From positions 1-64,000 of the forward strand of contig JAFQUE010000093.1 of assembly GCA_017408685.1 (NCBI GenBank): a stretch of DNA of 64,000 bases, written 5' to 3'. A program made the position numbers and the translations under genes. The notes under the pieces were generated by a model. The model saw nothing but the letters and a program-made list of their open reading frames with translations, was not told the DNA's origin and ran no database searches. Position 1 is the stretch's first letter, and each line of letters opens with the position of its first letter. The DNA comes from Bacteroidaceae bacterium (GTDB lineage: Bacteria > Bacteroidota > Bacteroidia > Bacteroidales > Bacteroidaceae). Shown piece by piece: positions 37,161-46,119 of the stretch.

Positions 37161-38348
37161 ATGAAAGTACTCATAGTCTCATTTTATTATGAACCGGAAT
37201 TGGGCGCTGCTCCAAGTCGTATAACAAACCTTGCGAAGGGCTTGAAGGCTATGGGTGTTGATGTCGATGTCCTGACATGTCTGCCTAACTATCCCAAAGG
37301 ACGTGTCTTCGACGGTTATCGCAGGCGCTTCTCCATGAAAGAGACTATTGACGGCATAAAGGTGTACCGCTATTGGACTTATGCTACCGTCTCCAAGAAT
37401 CCGTTCAAACGTGTCCTTGCAATGACTTCGTATGCAATGACCATGTGGTCTTTTGCATTCAAATGCAAACTCATAAAGAGTTATGACAGGATAATAGTGC
37501 AGTCTCCTCCAATTATGGTATCAGCATCAGCAATGCTGCTCTTCAAGAAACTGTATGGCAAGAAGGTGGTGCTTAATGTGTCGGACCTGTGGCCCGGTTC
37601 AGCAGTGGAACTGGGTTTCGTTCGAGAGGGCAGTCTTTCGTTCAAGGTACTTAGTCGTCTGGAACGTTTTATATACAAGAATGCCCATTCTGTCATGGGG
37701 CAGTCCCGGGAGATTGTAGAACATGTAGAGAATATGTTCCCGGGAAAGAGAACATTCCTATATCGTAATCTGCAACCTGTGGAGAATGGCTGTTTGCAGC
37801 CACGAGAGCGCTCTCCACGTCTGAAAATTGTGTATGCAGGTCTTTTTGGTGTTGCTCAAGGGGTATTGCCGTTGCTCAAGTCGATAGATTTCGTTGCGCT
37901 CGGTGTTGAGATGCATCTCTATGGTGGCGGTAACCAGACCGATGAAATTCTTGAATACATAAAGGATGGTGACAAGAATATATGCTATCATGGATATGTA
38001 TCGAAACAGAAGATTAATGAGGAACTGAAGAAGTATGATCTCTCCATAATACCTCTTGCCGCATCAATCCATGGCGCAGTCCCTTCCAAGATATTCGATC
38101 TGTTGCCCACCGGCGTCCCCATCCTTTTCAGTGGTGTTGGTGAGGGCGCACGTATAGTTGAGGAGTGGGGATTCGGACTTGTTTCTCCCTATGGCGACTA
38201 TAAGGCACTTGAGGAGAATATTAAGACATTCAAGGATATGTCTGCAAGTGAATACACGGTATTCTCAGATAACTGCATAAAGGCATCGCGTGACACATTC
38301 TCGTTCTCAAAGCAACTGGAATGCTTTACCACATTCCTTGAGGCATGA
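37161..38348 (+). CDS. glycosyltransferase family 4, WbuB-like
   Basis: A 395-residue GT-B enzyme. The N terminus KVLIVSFYYEPELGAAPSRI is typical of WbuB/WcaI-type transferases, with the acceptor domain up to about residue 185 and the donor domain after KIVYAGLFGVAQGV. The C-terminal signature HGAVPSKIFDLLPTGVPILFS binds the nucleotide-sugar; the first glutamate of the classical E-x7-E motif is replaced by Pro-Ser-Lys, as in WbuB relatives. It is the last gene of the polysaccharide region and ends nine bases from the convergent thioesterase gene. Confidence 0.87.
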   Translation: MKVLIVSFYYEPELGAAPSRITNLAKGLKAMGVDVDVLTCLPNYPKGRVFDGYRRRFSMKETIDGIKVYRYWTYATVSKNPFKRVLAMTSYAMTMWSFAFKCKLIKSYDRIIVQSPPIMVSASAMLLFKKLYGKKVVLNVSDLWPGSAVELGFVREGSLSFKVLSRLERFIYKNAHSVMGQSREIVEHVENMFPGKRTFLYRNLQPVENGCLQPRERSPRLKIVYAGLFGVAQGVLPLLKSIDFVALGVEMHLYGGGNQTDEILEYIKDGDKNICYHGYVSKQKINEELKKYDLSIIPLAASIHGAVPSKIFDLLPTGVPILFSGVGEGARIVEEWGFGLVSPYGDYKALEENIKTFKDMSASEYTVFSDNCIKASRDTFSFSKQLECFTTFLEA

Positions 38349-38357
38349 GTTGTTGTG

Positions 38358-38834
38358 TCATTCTTCTACCTCGCACCCGGTGAACATGAAATCCTTTTCG
38401 GCCACATCCTTCGGGAAGGTATAGTATGTCATCTCTGCCATTGAGCGTATCTCGCCGTCATATCTAATCTCGGCTTCAATGAATACGAACATGCGTTTTA
38501 CCTCCTTCACCCGTCCGCGTATTTCAATACTTACGTTCTCTCCGGTGGGTATCGGTTTCTTGTATTTTATATTCAATGTGGTTGTCATGCCCGAAGTCTG
38601 GAATTTCCGTGCGATTATCCAACCGCCAATCTCGTCCATCAGTGTCGCCTGAATACCGCCGTGCAACGTGTCGAGCCAACCTTGGTAGTTGTCCCCGGGT
38701 GTCCATATCGAGACAATGTCGTCACCATCTTCATAGAACTCCATCTTCAGTCCGCAAGGGTTTGACGGTGCGCAGGCAAAACAGTTGTAACCTTTGTCGG
38801 TGAGGTCAATCCAAGGATTCTTTATCTTCTTCAT
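38358..38834 (-). CDS. PaaI-family hotdog-fold thioesterase
   Basis: A 158-residue acyl-CoA thioesterase-like protein with one hotdog domain. The motif LDTLHGGIQATLMDEIGGW (about residues 55-73) contains the HGG..xxxxDE active-site pattern; TTTLNIKYKKPIPTGENV is the second strand region. An N-terminal CFACAPSNPCGL segment holds three cysteines and is seen in some relatives. The substrate is unknown. It is monocistronic and divergent from the TraB/GumN gene. Confidence 0.85.
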   Translation of the reverse strand: MKKIKNPWIDLTDKGYNCFACAPSNPCGLKMEFYEDGDDIVSIWTPGDNYQGWLDTLHGGIQATLMDEIGGWIIARKFQTSGMTTTLNIKYKKPIPTGENVSIEIRGRVKEVKRMFVFIEAEIRYDGEIRSMAEMTYYTFPKDVAEKDFMFTGCEVEE

Positions 38835-38869
38835 AATGTGTGGTATTTTTGACGTTTTCTTAATTGCTG

Positions 38870-38877
38870 CAAAGATA
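38870..38877 (-). promoter_or_regulatory. -7 element of the thioesterase gene
   Basis: On the minus strand TATCTTTG matches TAnnTTTG 36 bases before the start. No clear -33 box. Confidence 0.5.
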
Positions 38878-38934
38878 CACCATTTTGCTGTTATGTGCCG
38901 GCATTTAGGCTTTATTAATGAAAAATGTCTGTTT

Positions 38935-38969
38935 TTTGAAAAATATTGTCAAACTTTTCACTACCTTCG
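38935..38969 (+). promoter_or_regulatory. promoter of the TraB/GumN gene
   Basis: TTTG (38935-38938) and TACCTTCG (38962-38969) are separated by 23 bases, slightly longer than the usual 19-21. Confidence 0.4.
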
Positions 38970-38991
38970 TTGCCAACAAAAAAATGAAAAT

Positions 38992-39897
38992 ATGAAAAAG
39001 ATATTTCTTACATTGGTATTGGCAATAATTGCCATTGTGGGCGTGAATGCCCAGTTGCTTTACAGAATTTCAGGAGGCGGTCTTGAGAAACCGTCATATA
39101 TAGTAGGTACTTATCATCTTGCTCCGGCTTCGTTTGCCGATTCCATACCCGGTGCTCAGGCTGCGCTCAATGAGGTTGAGCAGGTGTGCGGTGAGGTAGA
39201 TATGGCCGAAATGCAATCCATGACCGGAATGCAGAAGGTTATGTCTGCGATGATGTTGCCCGACGGAAAGTCGCTTTCCGACATCCTCACCGCCGAGGAG
39301 ATGGACAAACTCAATGCCTTTATGATGGAGACACTTGGTGCCGACCTCAACAACCCCATGGTTGCTGCACAGTTGGGCAAGATGACCCCTACGGCAATAA
39401 GCACCCAATTGCAGATGGTGCAGTATATGAAGATGACTCCCGGTTTTGACCCTACTGCAATGATTGACAGTTATTTCCAGGTCAAGGCTAACGAGGCCGG
39501 CAAGTCCGTGATTGGTTTTGAGACTGTAGATTTCCAGATTTCAGTTCTTTATACCGGTACTTCAATAGAGCGTCAGAAAGAACAACTTATCTGTATGCTT
39601 GACAATCAGGAGTATAATCTCATGATAATGAAGAACCTTACAGAGGCGTACTTCTCGCAGAACCTTGAGAAGGTGCTCGAGGTCACCGAGGAAAAACTCG
39701 GCAACAGTTGCGACAGCACCCCCGAGGAAGATGAGGCACTTATTTATGGTCGCAATGCAACATGGGTCGAGAAAATGCCCGCAATCATAGGCGAAAAACC
39801 TACTCTTTTTGTTGTAGGTGCAGCCCACCTGCCCGGCGAGCGTGGCGTACTTGAACTCTTGAAACAAAAGGGATATACTATAGAAGGTGTAAAATAA
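38992..39897 (+). CDS. TraB/GumN family protein
   Basis: A 301-residue secreted protein. ATG 38992 gives a clear signal peptide (KKIFLTLVLAIIAIVGVNAQ); the longer in-frame reading from 38794 runs through the divergent thioesterase gene. The TraB/GumN domain has GTYHLAPASFADS near the N terminus and a matching GAAHLPGERGVLELLKQKGY at the C terminus, with two conserved glutamate/histidine motifs between. TraB-like members have been linked to metalloprotease folds, but the activity in bacteria is not settled. Confidence 0.85.
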   Translation: MKKIFLTLVLAIIAIVGVNAQLLYRISGGGLEKPSYIVGTYHLAPASFADSIPGAQAALNEVEQVCGEVDMAEMQSMTGMQKVMSAMMLPDGKSLSDILTAEEMDKLNAFMMETLGADLNNPMVAAQLGKMTPTAISTQLQMVQYMKMTPGFDPTAMIDSYFQVKANEAGKSVIGFETVDFQISVLYTGTSIERQKEQLICMLDNQEYNLMIMKNLTEAYFSQNLEKVLEVTEEKLGNSCDSTPEEDEALIYGRNATWVEKMPAIIGEKPTLFVVGAAHLPGERGVLELLKQKGYTIEGVK

Positions 39898-39958
39898 AAA
39901 TATAATTGACCCTCAAAATTTCCGGTGAACCATTTTTTTTAGAGTAGCGGCTCACCAG

Positions 39959-39993
39959 CAAAAAAATAGGGGAAAGTTTAAACTTTCCCCTAT
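39959..39993 (-). terminator. tRNA-Arg terminator, 28-base perfect palindrome
   Basis: Positions 39966-39993 are a perfect palindrome centred on GTTTAAAC, with AGGGGAAA arms. On the minus strand it lies ten bases after tRNA-Arg and is followed by a T run, so it is an intrinsic terminator for that gene. Confidence 0.8.
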
Positions 39994-40003
39994 ATCATGT
40001 TCG

Positions 40004-40077
<74 letters not shown>

Positions 40078-40120
40078 GACCTTTATGTGAGGAAATGTGC
40101 ATGTGACTCATTTCCGTGTG

Positions 40121-40152
40121 CAAAGATAGTGTGTTTATCTTCTCGCACCAAA
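40121..40152 (-). promoter_or_regulatory. tRNA-Arg promoter
   Basis: On the minus strand TTTG (40149-40152), exactly 20 bases, then TATCTTTG (40121-40128): a perfect Bacteroidetes promoter, 44 bases before the tRNA 5' end. Confidence 0.82.
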
Positions 40153-40224
40153 GATTTCTTTGCTTTTTTTGATGTTCGGTTCCAAGAACTGTGCCAAGTT
40201 TCAATAATGGGTATGCTTCTGCCG

Positions 40225-40893
40225 TTATGGTTCAATCTCTTCAATAAGTCTCTTGAGTGACGGGACAACAATCTCCTTGCGGTGGAGTTCTATGTAACCT
40301 GCGTCCTGCAATTCGTTGAGCGCCTTTGATACGTTCAGGCGTGTCTCGCACAGTATGCTTGCCAGGCGCTCCATCTTTATCTGTACGCTTTTACGCCCGT
40401 TTATGCTGTTGCAACGCATGCCTATGAACTGCACAATTCGTCCCTTTATGCTTCGTGGGGTGTAGTTCCATATGGCGTAACTCTGCATTTGCGCCCTGCG
40501 ACTTATTAGGTTGAGCAGGTTTATTGTAAAGATTTCATACTTCGTGAATTCGCTGAAGAGATATTGCTTGTCAATGACCAGTATGGTGCACTCTCCTTTT
40601 GCGGTATATTGGCGTTTGAAGGTGGTGTCTTGGCCAAAGAGGGAATATGGTTCAATGGCGTACGGGGCACATATGTCTTCTGTCAATGAGTATGTCCCAT
40701 CGGGTGCGTCGACTCTTGACATGGCTTCGCCGTTTGTGAGAATAACAAATTTGTCGCACCTCTCTCCGAGTTTGCATATCGTTTCGCCGTCGGCCAACTT
40801 GTGGAAGTCGAATGCTACTTTGTCAAGTATTGATGTTATTTCGTCCTTGCTCATACCCTGGAAGTATGGCAGGCGCAGAAGGCTTTCGTACAT
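40225..40893 (-). CDS. Crp/Fnr family transcriptional regulator
   Basis: A 222-residue regulator. Residues 1-125 form the cyclic-nucleotide-type sensor barrel (LADGETICKLGERCDKFVIL), and the C-terminal winged helix (about 150-222) has ERLASILCETRLNVSKALNEL as the recognition helix region. The phosphate-binding cassette of true cAMP receptors (GExA..RaAt) is not evident and there is no Fnr cysteine cluster, so the ligand is unknown. Its promoter was not resolved; a TAACTTTA sequence lies 30 bases upstream on the minus strand. Confidence 0.88.
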   Translation of the reverse strand: MYESLLRLPYFQGMSKDEITSILDKVAFDFHKLADGETICKLGERCDKFVILTNGEAMSRVDAPDGTYSLTEDICAPYAIEPYSLFGQDTTFKRQYTAKGECTILVIDKQYLFSEFTKYEIFTINLLNLISRRAQMQSYAIWNYTPRSIKGRIVQFIGMRCNSINGRKSVQIKMERLASILCETRLNVSKALNELQDAGYIELHRKEIVVPSLKRLIEEIEP

Positions 40894-41201
40894 TATTGAT
40901 ATTTATTTTATTTAAAAAACTTCTAAAGTTATAACTATTATCATGTGGAAATAGTGTGTGTGCTGTCACGCTTTTTTGTTTTTTTAACCAAATGGTGCTC
41001 CCGATTCTTTGGCCGTGATACCATGCTGGTCTCTTTGCTTGAATGTAAATATAGTCCATCCCATACTGCTTTGACTATATTTTTTATAAAAAGTAACATG
41101 CTTTTAGAAAATATTCCATAAATTAGCAACGTATAAGCATGGAAAGTGGAATTTTAACTCTGTGCCGTGGTTTGAAACCAATTAATTAATAACTGCATAA
41201 T
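40894..41201. other. divergent intergenic region
   Basis: A 308-base A/T-rich spacer between the Crp/Fnr gene and the GH85 gene. It has a T-rich tract on the plus strand (40971-40987) and a TTTG at 41070-41073 with a poor -7 partner (TAACATGC at 41094). No ORF, strong hairpin or perfect promoter is visible. Confidence 0.4.
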
Positions 41202-44200
41202 ATGAAAAAGAGACATTTATTATCATTTGCCGTTGCTCTGTTTGCTACAGGTGTAATGGCCCAGAGTGTGCCTACTCACGAGAAGTATGTGAATGACGGC
41301 GTGCCTGCAGACATTGTCAAGGCTCTTGATACTTGGGAACCCGGCAAACCTTGGAATGGCGACGGAACCTATGTTGACGAGAACTTCTGGATTTCGCGTG
41401 TGCCTTTGAAGAACCGTTTCCGTCCGGGTGACCAGGCGAACGACGCTCTGGATGACACTAACAACAAGAAATTCTGCTGGATGGCTCCTACCGGTGAAAT
41501 GACAAAGAAGTGGGGTGCTCTGCCACGCTACAACTTTGACGGTGACAACTTCAACATGTGGCAGTATGTGGATATCCATTCCAACTGGACTAACGGCTTC
41601 TGGCGTGTGCCCGGTGCATTCAATGATGTTGCGCACAAGAACGGTGTAAAGACCGGTTGTACATATTTTATCGATTGGGGTATGGGTGTTTATCCATCTG
41701 AAGACCCAGGAAAAACTTTATATGAACTTGCTGCCCCTCTTGCTAAGGCAAACCAGCATGGGGACAAATACAAGTATTCACGTAAACTTGTACAGTTCCT
41801 TAAATATTATGGTATCGATGGTTTGTGTTTTAATCCCGAAGGATATTGGGATGAGGACGTGTACAGTATTGTAATACCATTCTTGGCTGAATGCCATAGT
41901 ATTGCGGATGAGTTAAACCATCCATTCCATGTTGACTGGTATGCTTTTGTTATGAACGACGGTTATCTCGATGATAATGGTTGTAAACTAAATTCTGAAA
42001 ATCAGAATTGGTTTCATCATACAGCAACAGGTCAGCCTGTAACAGATGTCTTCTTCCTTAACTATAACTGGACCGAAAGTGGTTTGGAGGAGAGTGCCGC
42101 AACTGCCCAGAGTCTTGGTCGTTCTACATTTGATGTGTATGCGGGTTTTGATATGCAGGGACGCGGCTATGGTAAATATGGCAATGCCGGCTGGAGCGCT
42201 CTCATGCGTCAGCCTGTAAGTATTGTTGTCTGGGGTGCTCACGACCGCAATGCTCTCTACATCTCTTCAACCGAAGGCGGGCAGAGTGACTATGCCGTGC
42301 AGAACGAGTACCAGAAGAAACAGGAAATGTTGTTTTCGGGTGGTAACCGCAATGTCCTCAAAATGCCATCTTTGACCGATGACAATATCGGTTCGTCATA
42401 CAGTGACCTTGGTAAATGGCACGGATATGCAACTGCGGTTATCGAGCGCTCTGCACTCTATGAACTTCCTTTCGTTACACGCTTTAACTTGGGTAACGGG
42501 CGTTTCTTCAACAAGGAGGGTGTGACTACATGGAACCACAAGTGGTATAATTATGGTATGCAGGATATGCTTCCTACATGGCGCTGGTGGGTCGACAACG
42601 GCGACGGCAAGAGTGTTCCTGCCGACGCAGTCGGGCTCGATTTTACATATGACGACGCGTGGTTCGCCGGTTCATGTCTCAAGATTCATGGTGCTACAAA
42701 GCGTTCCGATGTCCGCTTGTTCGCGACCAAATGGAATGTCGCTTCAGCCGATGATGAGTTCCGCCTTGTCTTCAAGCCAAAGGGCGCAGCGTCGAACCTT
42801 GAACTTATGGTAGCCAAGGAGAATGGCGAGAGTAGTTTTGTGTATATCCCTGTTGCCGGTGATTTTAAACCCGGTGAGTGGAATGAGGTCGTTATAAAGG
42901 CTTCAGAGGCCGGTCTTGTTGCCGGTGATGTAATAGGTTGCGTAGGTCTTTCGGTAAAGAATACAAATGCAGCGTATGAACTTCTTCTTGGCGAGTTCGC
43001 ATTTGTTCCCGCCGGTTTCAACGAGCAACCGAAGACTCCGTCCATTACCTATGCCGAGGTTATGAAGCGCTACTATAACCGTGCCGATATAAAGGTCGTG
43101 TTCAATATGCCTACACCGGCTACACGCCCGGCTGAGTACGAGGGTTGCCCTGTATACAACGAGGAGGTGGGTGCCTGGTACTATGAGATTTATGTTAAGC
43201 AGGGCGATGTTGAGACCCTTTTGACAACAACTACTTCTTGGGCTGCTTATGTGGTTGACGCCACTCTTATCCCTCAGGTGGAGACGTTGCAGATTGGTGT
43301 GCGTGCCGTAGGCAAGGATGGCCGTGCAATGAGTGACATTGTTTGGACCGACGAAATAAATGAACCCTTGACAATGATTGAGACTCTTACGGTTGACAAG
43401 GATGTCATCAAACCGAACGAGGAGTTTACAATCGGTTTCGAGGACCCGAACCATCCTGCTTCAGACATAAAGATATACAATGCTTTGACAAGTGAACTGG
43501 TTGCCAGCGCAAGCAATACTCTTGCAATGAAGACTGCGCTTCCTGCTGTGGGCAGTTACGACGTTGAGGTTGTTACTGATGGCGTCAAAGTCATGAACCG
43601 TTCACTTATCCTTGTCACTCCCGAGGAGACCGGTCGCTTGCCGCAGATTGGCAACATAACATCCGATGTTACTGAGGTAGAAAAGGGTAAAGATGTGAAT
43701 TTTGCTGCCGACATTGTAACCGGTACCGAATACAACGGTTCTCTTTGTACGGTGTCAAGGTCGCTTTATATGAGCGAACCTTACCAGTTCACTGTTGATG
43801 CGGCAATCATGAGCGAATATACAAACACTTCATTTGCTCTCTGGTTCAAAGTCGAGAAGTTCGAACATGCTTCTTTGGGAACATTGCTTATGACAAAGGT
43901 GAACCGCAATCATGCAGCATATACCGGTTCATGGACAGATAATGTTTGGGGTGAGATGTGGACTGCTATCCGTCCCGAGGGGTATGCTGCCAAGAACAAT
44001 ATTGGTCGCGATAATGCTCCTAATGAGTTGTCACTTTGTACTGACGCTCCGGCTGCCGGAACTCCGAACTATGAGCATAATAATGACGTTGATATCCTTT
44101 CCGATGGTTACAGTCTGATGCCGGGTGTATGGTATCATGTTTGCGCAGTAAAATCAGGCAAGAATTTGAAACTATATCTCAATGGTAAGTTGATTGCGAG

Positions 44201-45023
44201 TGGAACATCGCGTGGTAGAGGACCGTATAATTGGATGAACGGTGCCAAGTTCTATGTCGGCGGCTCAATGACCAATCTGGCAAGTTTGACAGGTTGGGTC
44301 GATGAGGTTCAGATATGGAGCAAGGCGCTTTCTGCAACCGAAGTCCAGGAGGCGATGAAGGGTTATACTACTGCTCCTGCAAACCTTGAGGGTTACTTTA
44401 CATTCGAAGAGCAGAAGACCGACAGCGAGGGTTATATCTACTTCCCGAATACCGGAAAGAATGCGTCAGCTGTCCCCGGTGGTTATATGACAACAGGTAA
44501 GGAGGAGAACGGCAGGACAACCGATTATAAGCAGAACCAGTTGACAACAGCTCTCGGTGTTCCAATGCTGACCGGCAGTTATCCCATTACCTATGAGTCT
44601 TCAAAATGGATGGTTGAGGGTGCGCGCCTTAATGCTTCTACCTCAACTACTGCGAATGCTACATACACCGGTGCTGCAGGCAAATATCCTGTTACTTTGG
44701 TTGCAACAAACTCTTGGGGCTCTGTTTCCAAGACTGTAAGTGACTACATTGTGGTTACGTCAATAGAGGATGTTGCCGGCGAAGGCGGTTACATGGTATA
44801 TCCGAATCCTTTCGAGGGCACAGCAAACGTGTTGTTTGCCGAGGATGGCCTCTTTGAGGTTGCAGTATTTGCGGCTGACGGCAAACTTGTTGGCAACAAT
44901 GCTTTCGATGTGCGTGCCGGTGAGGTTCGTGAGATTTCGATTGCTGACATGGCCGACGGAGTTTATGTAGTTGTTATCCTCAAGGAGGGTAAGGCTATAC
45001 GCTCATTCAAAATTGTCAAGTAA
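41202..45023 (+). CDS. secreted GH85 endo-beta-N-acetylglucosaminidase with LamG and T9SS sorting domains
   Basis: A 1273-residue enzyme expected to cut the chitobiose core of N-glycans. The signal peptide ends near MAQSVPTHEK. The GH85 barrel (about residues 30-390) includes TGCTYFIDWGMG, the catalytic Asn-x-Glu pair N211/E213 in FNPEGYWD, FFLNYNW and FDVYAGFDMQGRG. A carbohydrate-binding/Ig-like region (about 430-800) follows, then a LamG/concanavalin-like domain (about 850-1060) and an Ig-like stretch. The last 75 residues, starting GGYMVYPNPF and ending IRSFKIVK, form a type A sorting domain for type IX secretion. No SusC/SusD pair is adjacent, so it is a stand-alone glycan-release enzyme. 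Confidence 0.92.
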   Translation: MKKRHLLSFAVALFATGVMAQSVPTHEKYVNDGVPADIVKALDTWEPGKPWNGDGTYVDENFWISRVPLKNRFRPGDQANDALDDTNNKKFCWMAPTGEMTKKWGALPRYNFDGDNFNMWQYVDIHSNWTNGFWRVPGAFNDVAHKNGVKTGCTYFIDWGMGVYPSEDPGKTLYELAAPLAKANQHGDKYKYSRKLVQFLKYYGIDGLCFNPEGYWDEDVYSIVIPFLAECHSIADELNHPFHVDWYAFVMNDGYLDDNGCKLNSENQNWFHHTATGQPVTDVFFLNYNWTESGLEESAATAQSLGRSTFDVYAGFDMQGRGYGKYGNAGWSALMRQPVSIVVWGAHDRNALYISSTEGGQSDYAVQNEYQKKQEMLFSGGNRNVLKMPSLTDDNIGSSYSDLGKWHGYATAVIERSALYELPFVTRFNLGNGRFFNKEGVTTWNHKWYNYGMQDMLPTWRWWVDNGDGKSVPADAVGLDFTYDDAWFAGSCLKIHGATKRSDVRLFATKWNVASADDEFRLVFKPKGAASNLELMVAKENGESSFVYIPVAGDFKPGEWNEVVIKASEAGLVAGDVIGCVGLSVKNTNAAYELLLGEFAFVPAGFNEQPKTPSITYAEVMKRYYNRADIKVVFNMPTPATRPAEYEGCPVYNEEVGAWYYEIYVKQGDVETLLTTTTSWAAYVVDATLIPQVETLQIGVRAVGKDGRAMSDIVWTDEINEPLTMIETLTVDKDVIKPNEEFTIGFEDPNHPASDIKIYNALTSELVASASNTLAMKTALPAVGSYDVEVVTDGVKVMNRSLILVTPEETGRLPQIGNITSDVTEVEKGKDVNFAADIVTGTEYNGSLCTVSRSLYMSEPYQFTVDAAIMSEYTNTSFALWFKVEKFEHASLGTLLMTKVNRNHAAYTGSWTDNVWGEMWTAIRPEGYAAKNNIGRDNAPNELSLCTDAPAAGTPNYEHNNDVDILSDGYSLMPGVWYHVCAVKSGKNLKLYLNGKLIASGTSRGRGPYNWMNGAKFYVGGSMTNLASLTGWVDEVQIWSKALSATEVQEAMKGYTTAPANLEGYFTFEEQKTDSEGYIYFPNTGKNASAVPGGYMTTGKEENGRTTDYKQNQLTTALGVPMLTGSYPITYESSKWMVEGARLNASTSTTANATYTGAAGKYPVTLVATNSWGSVSKTVSDYIVVTSIEDVAGEGGYMVYPNPFEGTANVLFAEDGLFEVAVFAADGKLVGNNAFDVRAGEVREISIADMADGVYVVVILKEGKAIRSFKIVK

Positions 45024-45036
45024 GCAGTGCTTCTAT

Positions 45037-45084
45037 ATACATATTGAGAGGAGCGGCAATTGCCGCTCCTCTCAATATGTATAA
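45037..45084 (+). terminator. 48-base perfect palindrome after the GH85 gene
   Basis: A perfect, loopless inverted repeat centred at 45060/45061 (arms include GAGAGGAGCGGCAA), 14 bases after the stop. RNA of either strand would fold into a 22-bp or longer hairpin. There is no T tract, so it may be a transcript-end stabiliser or a Rho-type end rather than a classical terminator. Confidence 0.7.
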
Positions 45085-45127
45085 GATATAATAATGTTCG
45101 CGCGTGAGCAAAATTTAAACGCCATAT

Positions 45128-45159
45128 TTTGTTAATGCGCCCAAGTTGCATTAACTTCG
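45128..45159 (+). promoter_or_regulatory. miaA promoter
   Basis: TTTG (45128-45131), a 20-base spacer and TAACTTCG (45152-45159): one mismatch from the Bacteroidetes consensus, 22 bases before the start codon. Confidence 0.65.
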
Positions 45160-45180
45160 CAATCTGTTAGATGTTGTTTA

Positions 45181-46119
45181 ATGGGAATGGCACAGTGCAA
45201 GAGTAAATATGATATTCTTGCTGTCGTGGGCCCTACGGCTTGCGGCAAGACATCTCTTGCAGTTGACCTTGCACTTTCGATAGGTGGCGCCGAGATAATA
45301 AGTGCCGACAGCCGTCAGGTATACCGCGGAATGGATATCGGAACCGGCAAGGATATTGCAGAGTATACGCGGAACGGCGTTACGGTGCCATCGCACCTCA
45401 TTGATATTGCCGACGCCGGCGAGAAGTATAACCTTTTCGAGTTTCAGCGGGATTTCCTTGTCGCGTACGAGGATGTGAAGCGGCGTGGTGCTTTTCCCAT
45501 TATGTGCGGCGGCAGTGGACTCTATGTGGAATCGGTGCTGAAAGGGTACCGTCTTCTCCCGGTTCCCGAGAATCCTGCCTTGAGGGCGAGGCTCGAGACG
45601 AAAACTCTTGAGGAATTGACTGCCATGCTGGCAACATACAAGCAACTGCATAATAATACCGATACCGACAGCAAGAAAAGGGCAATCCGTGCCATTGAAA
45701 TTGAGGAGTATTATCTCTCCCGCCCTGTCGAGGAACGCTCTTTTCCGCAACTGAATGCCCTTGTGGTGGGCGTTTCGGTTGAGCGGGATGTGCGTCGTGA
45801 AAGAATAAGCTGCCGCTTGCGTGAGCGTCTTGAACAAGGCATGGTCGATGAGGTGCGTGCCTTGCTCAATAGCGGATTGGCTCCTGAACAACTCATATAT
45901 TACGGCTTGGAATACAAGTATCTGACCCTTTACATTACAGGTGCAATGGGGTATGACGATATGGTTAAGGGGTTGGAGACGGCAATACATCAGTTTGCCA
46001 AGAGACAGATGACCTGGTTCCGCGGAATGGAGAAACGTGGTGTTGATATAAGATGGGTCGATTCCTCCCTGGAGCGCGGACAGGTGGTTGAACAAGTAAA
46101 AGCAATGCTCTATGAATGA
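45181..46119 (+). CDS. miaA: tRNA dimethylallyltransferase
   Basis: A 312-residue enzyme that adds an isoprenyl group to A37 of tRNAs reading UNN codons. The P loop is GPTACGKTS at residues 17-25; ISADSRQVYRGMDIGTGK is the conserved substrate region, LIDIADAGEKYNLFEF and GGSGLYVESVLKGY follow, and KRQMTWFRG lies near the C terminus. Starts at 45181 and 45187 are both possible. It overlaps the following lipid kinase gene by eight bases. Confidence 0.95.
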   Translation: MGMAQCKSKYDILAVVGPTACGKTSLAVDLALSIGGAEIISADSRQVYRGMDIGTGKDIAEYTRNGVTVPSHLIDIADAGEKYNLFEFQRDFLVAYEDVKRRGAFPIMCGGSGLYVESVLKGYRLLPVPENPALRARLETKTLEELTAMLATYKQLHNNTDTDSKKRAIRAIEIEEYYLSRPVEERSFPQLNALVVGVSVERDVRRERISCRLRERLEQGMVDEVRALLNSGLAPEQLIYYGLEYKYLTLYITGAMGYDDMVKGLETAIHQFAKRQMTWFRGMEKRGVDIRWVDSSLERGQVVEQVKAMLYE

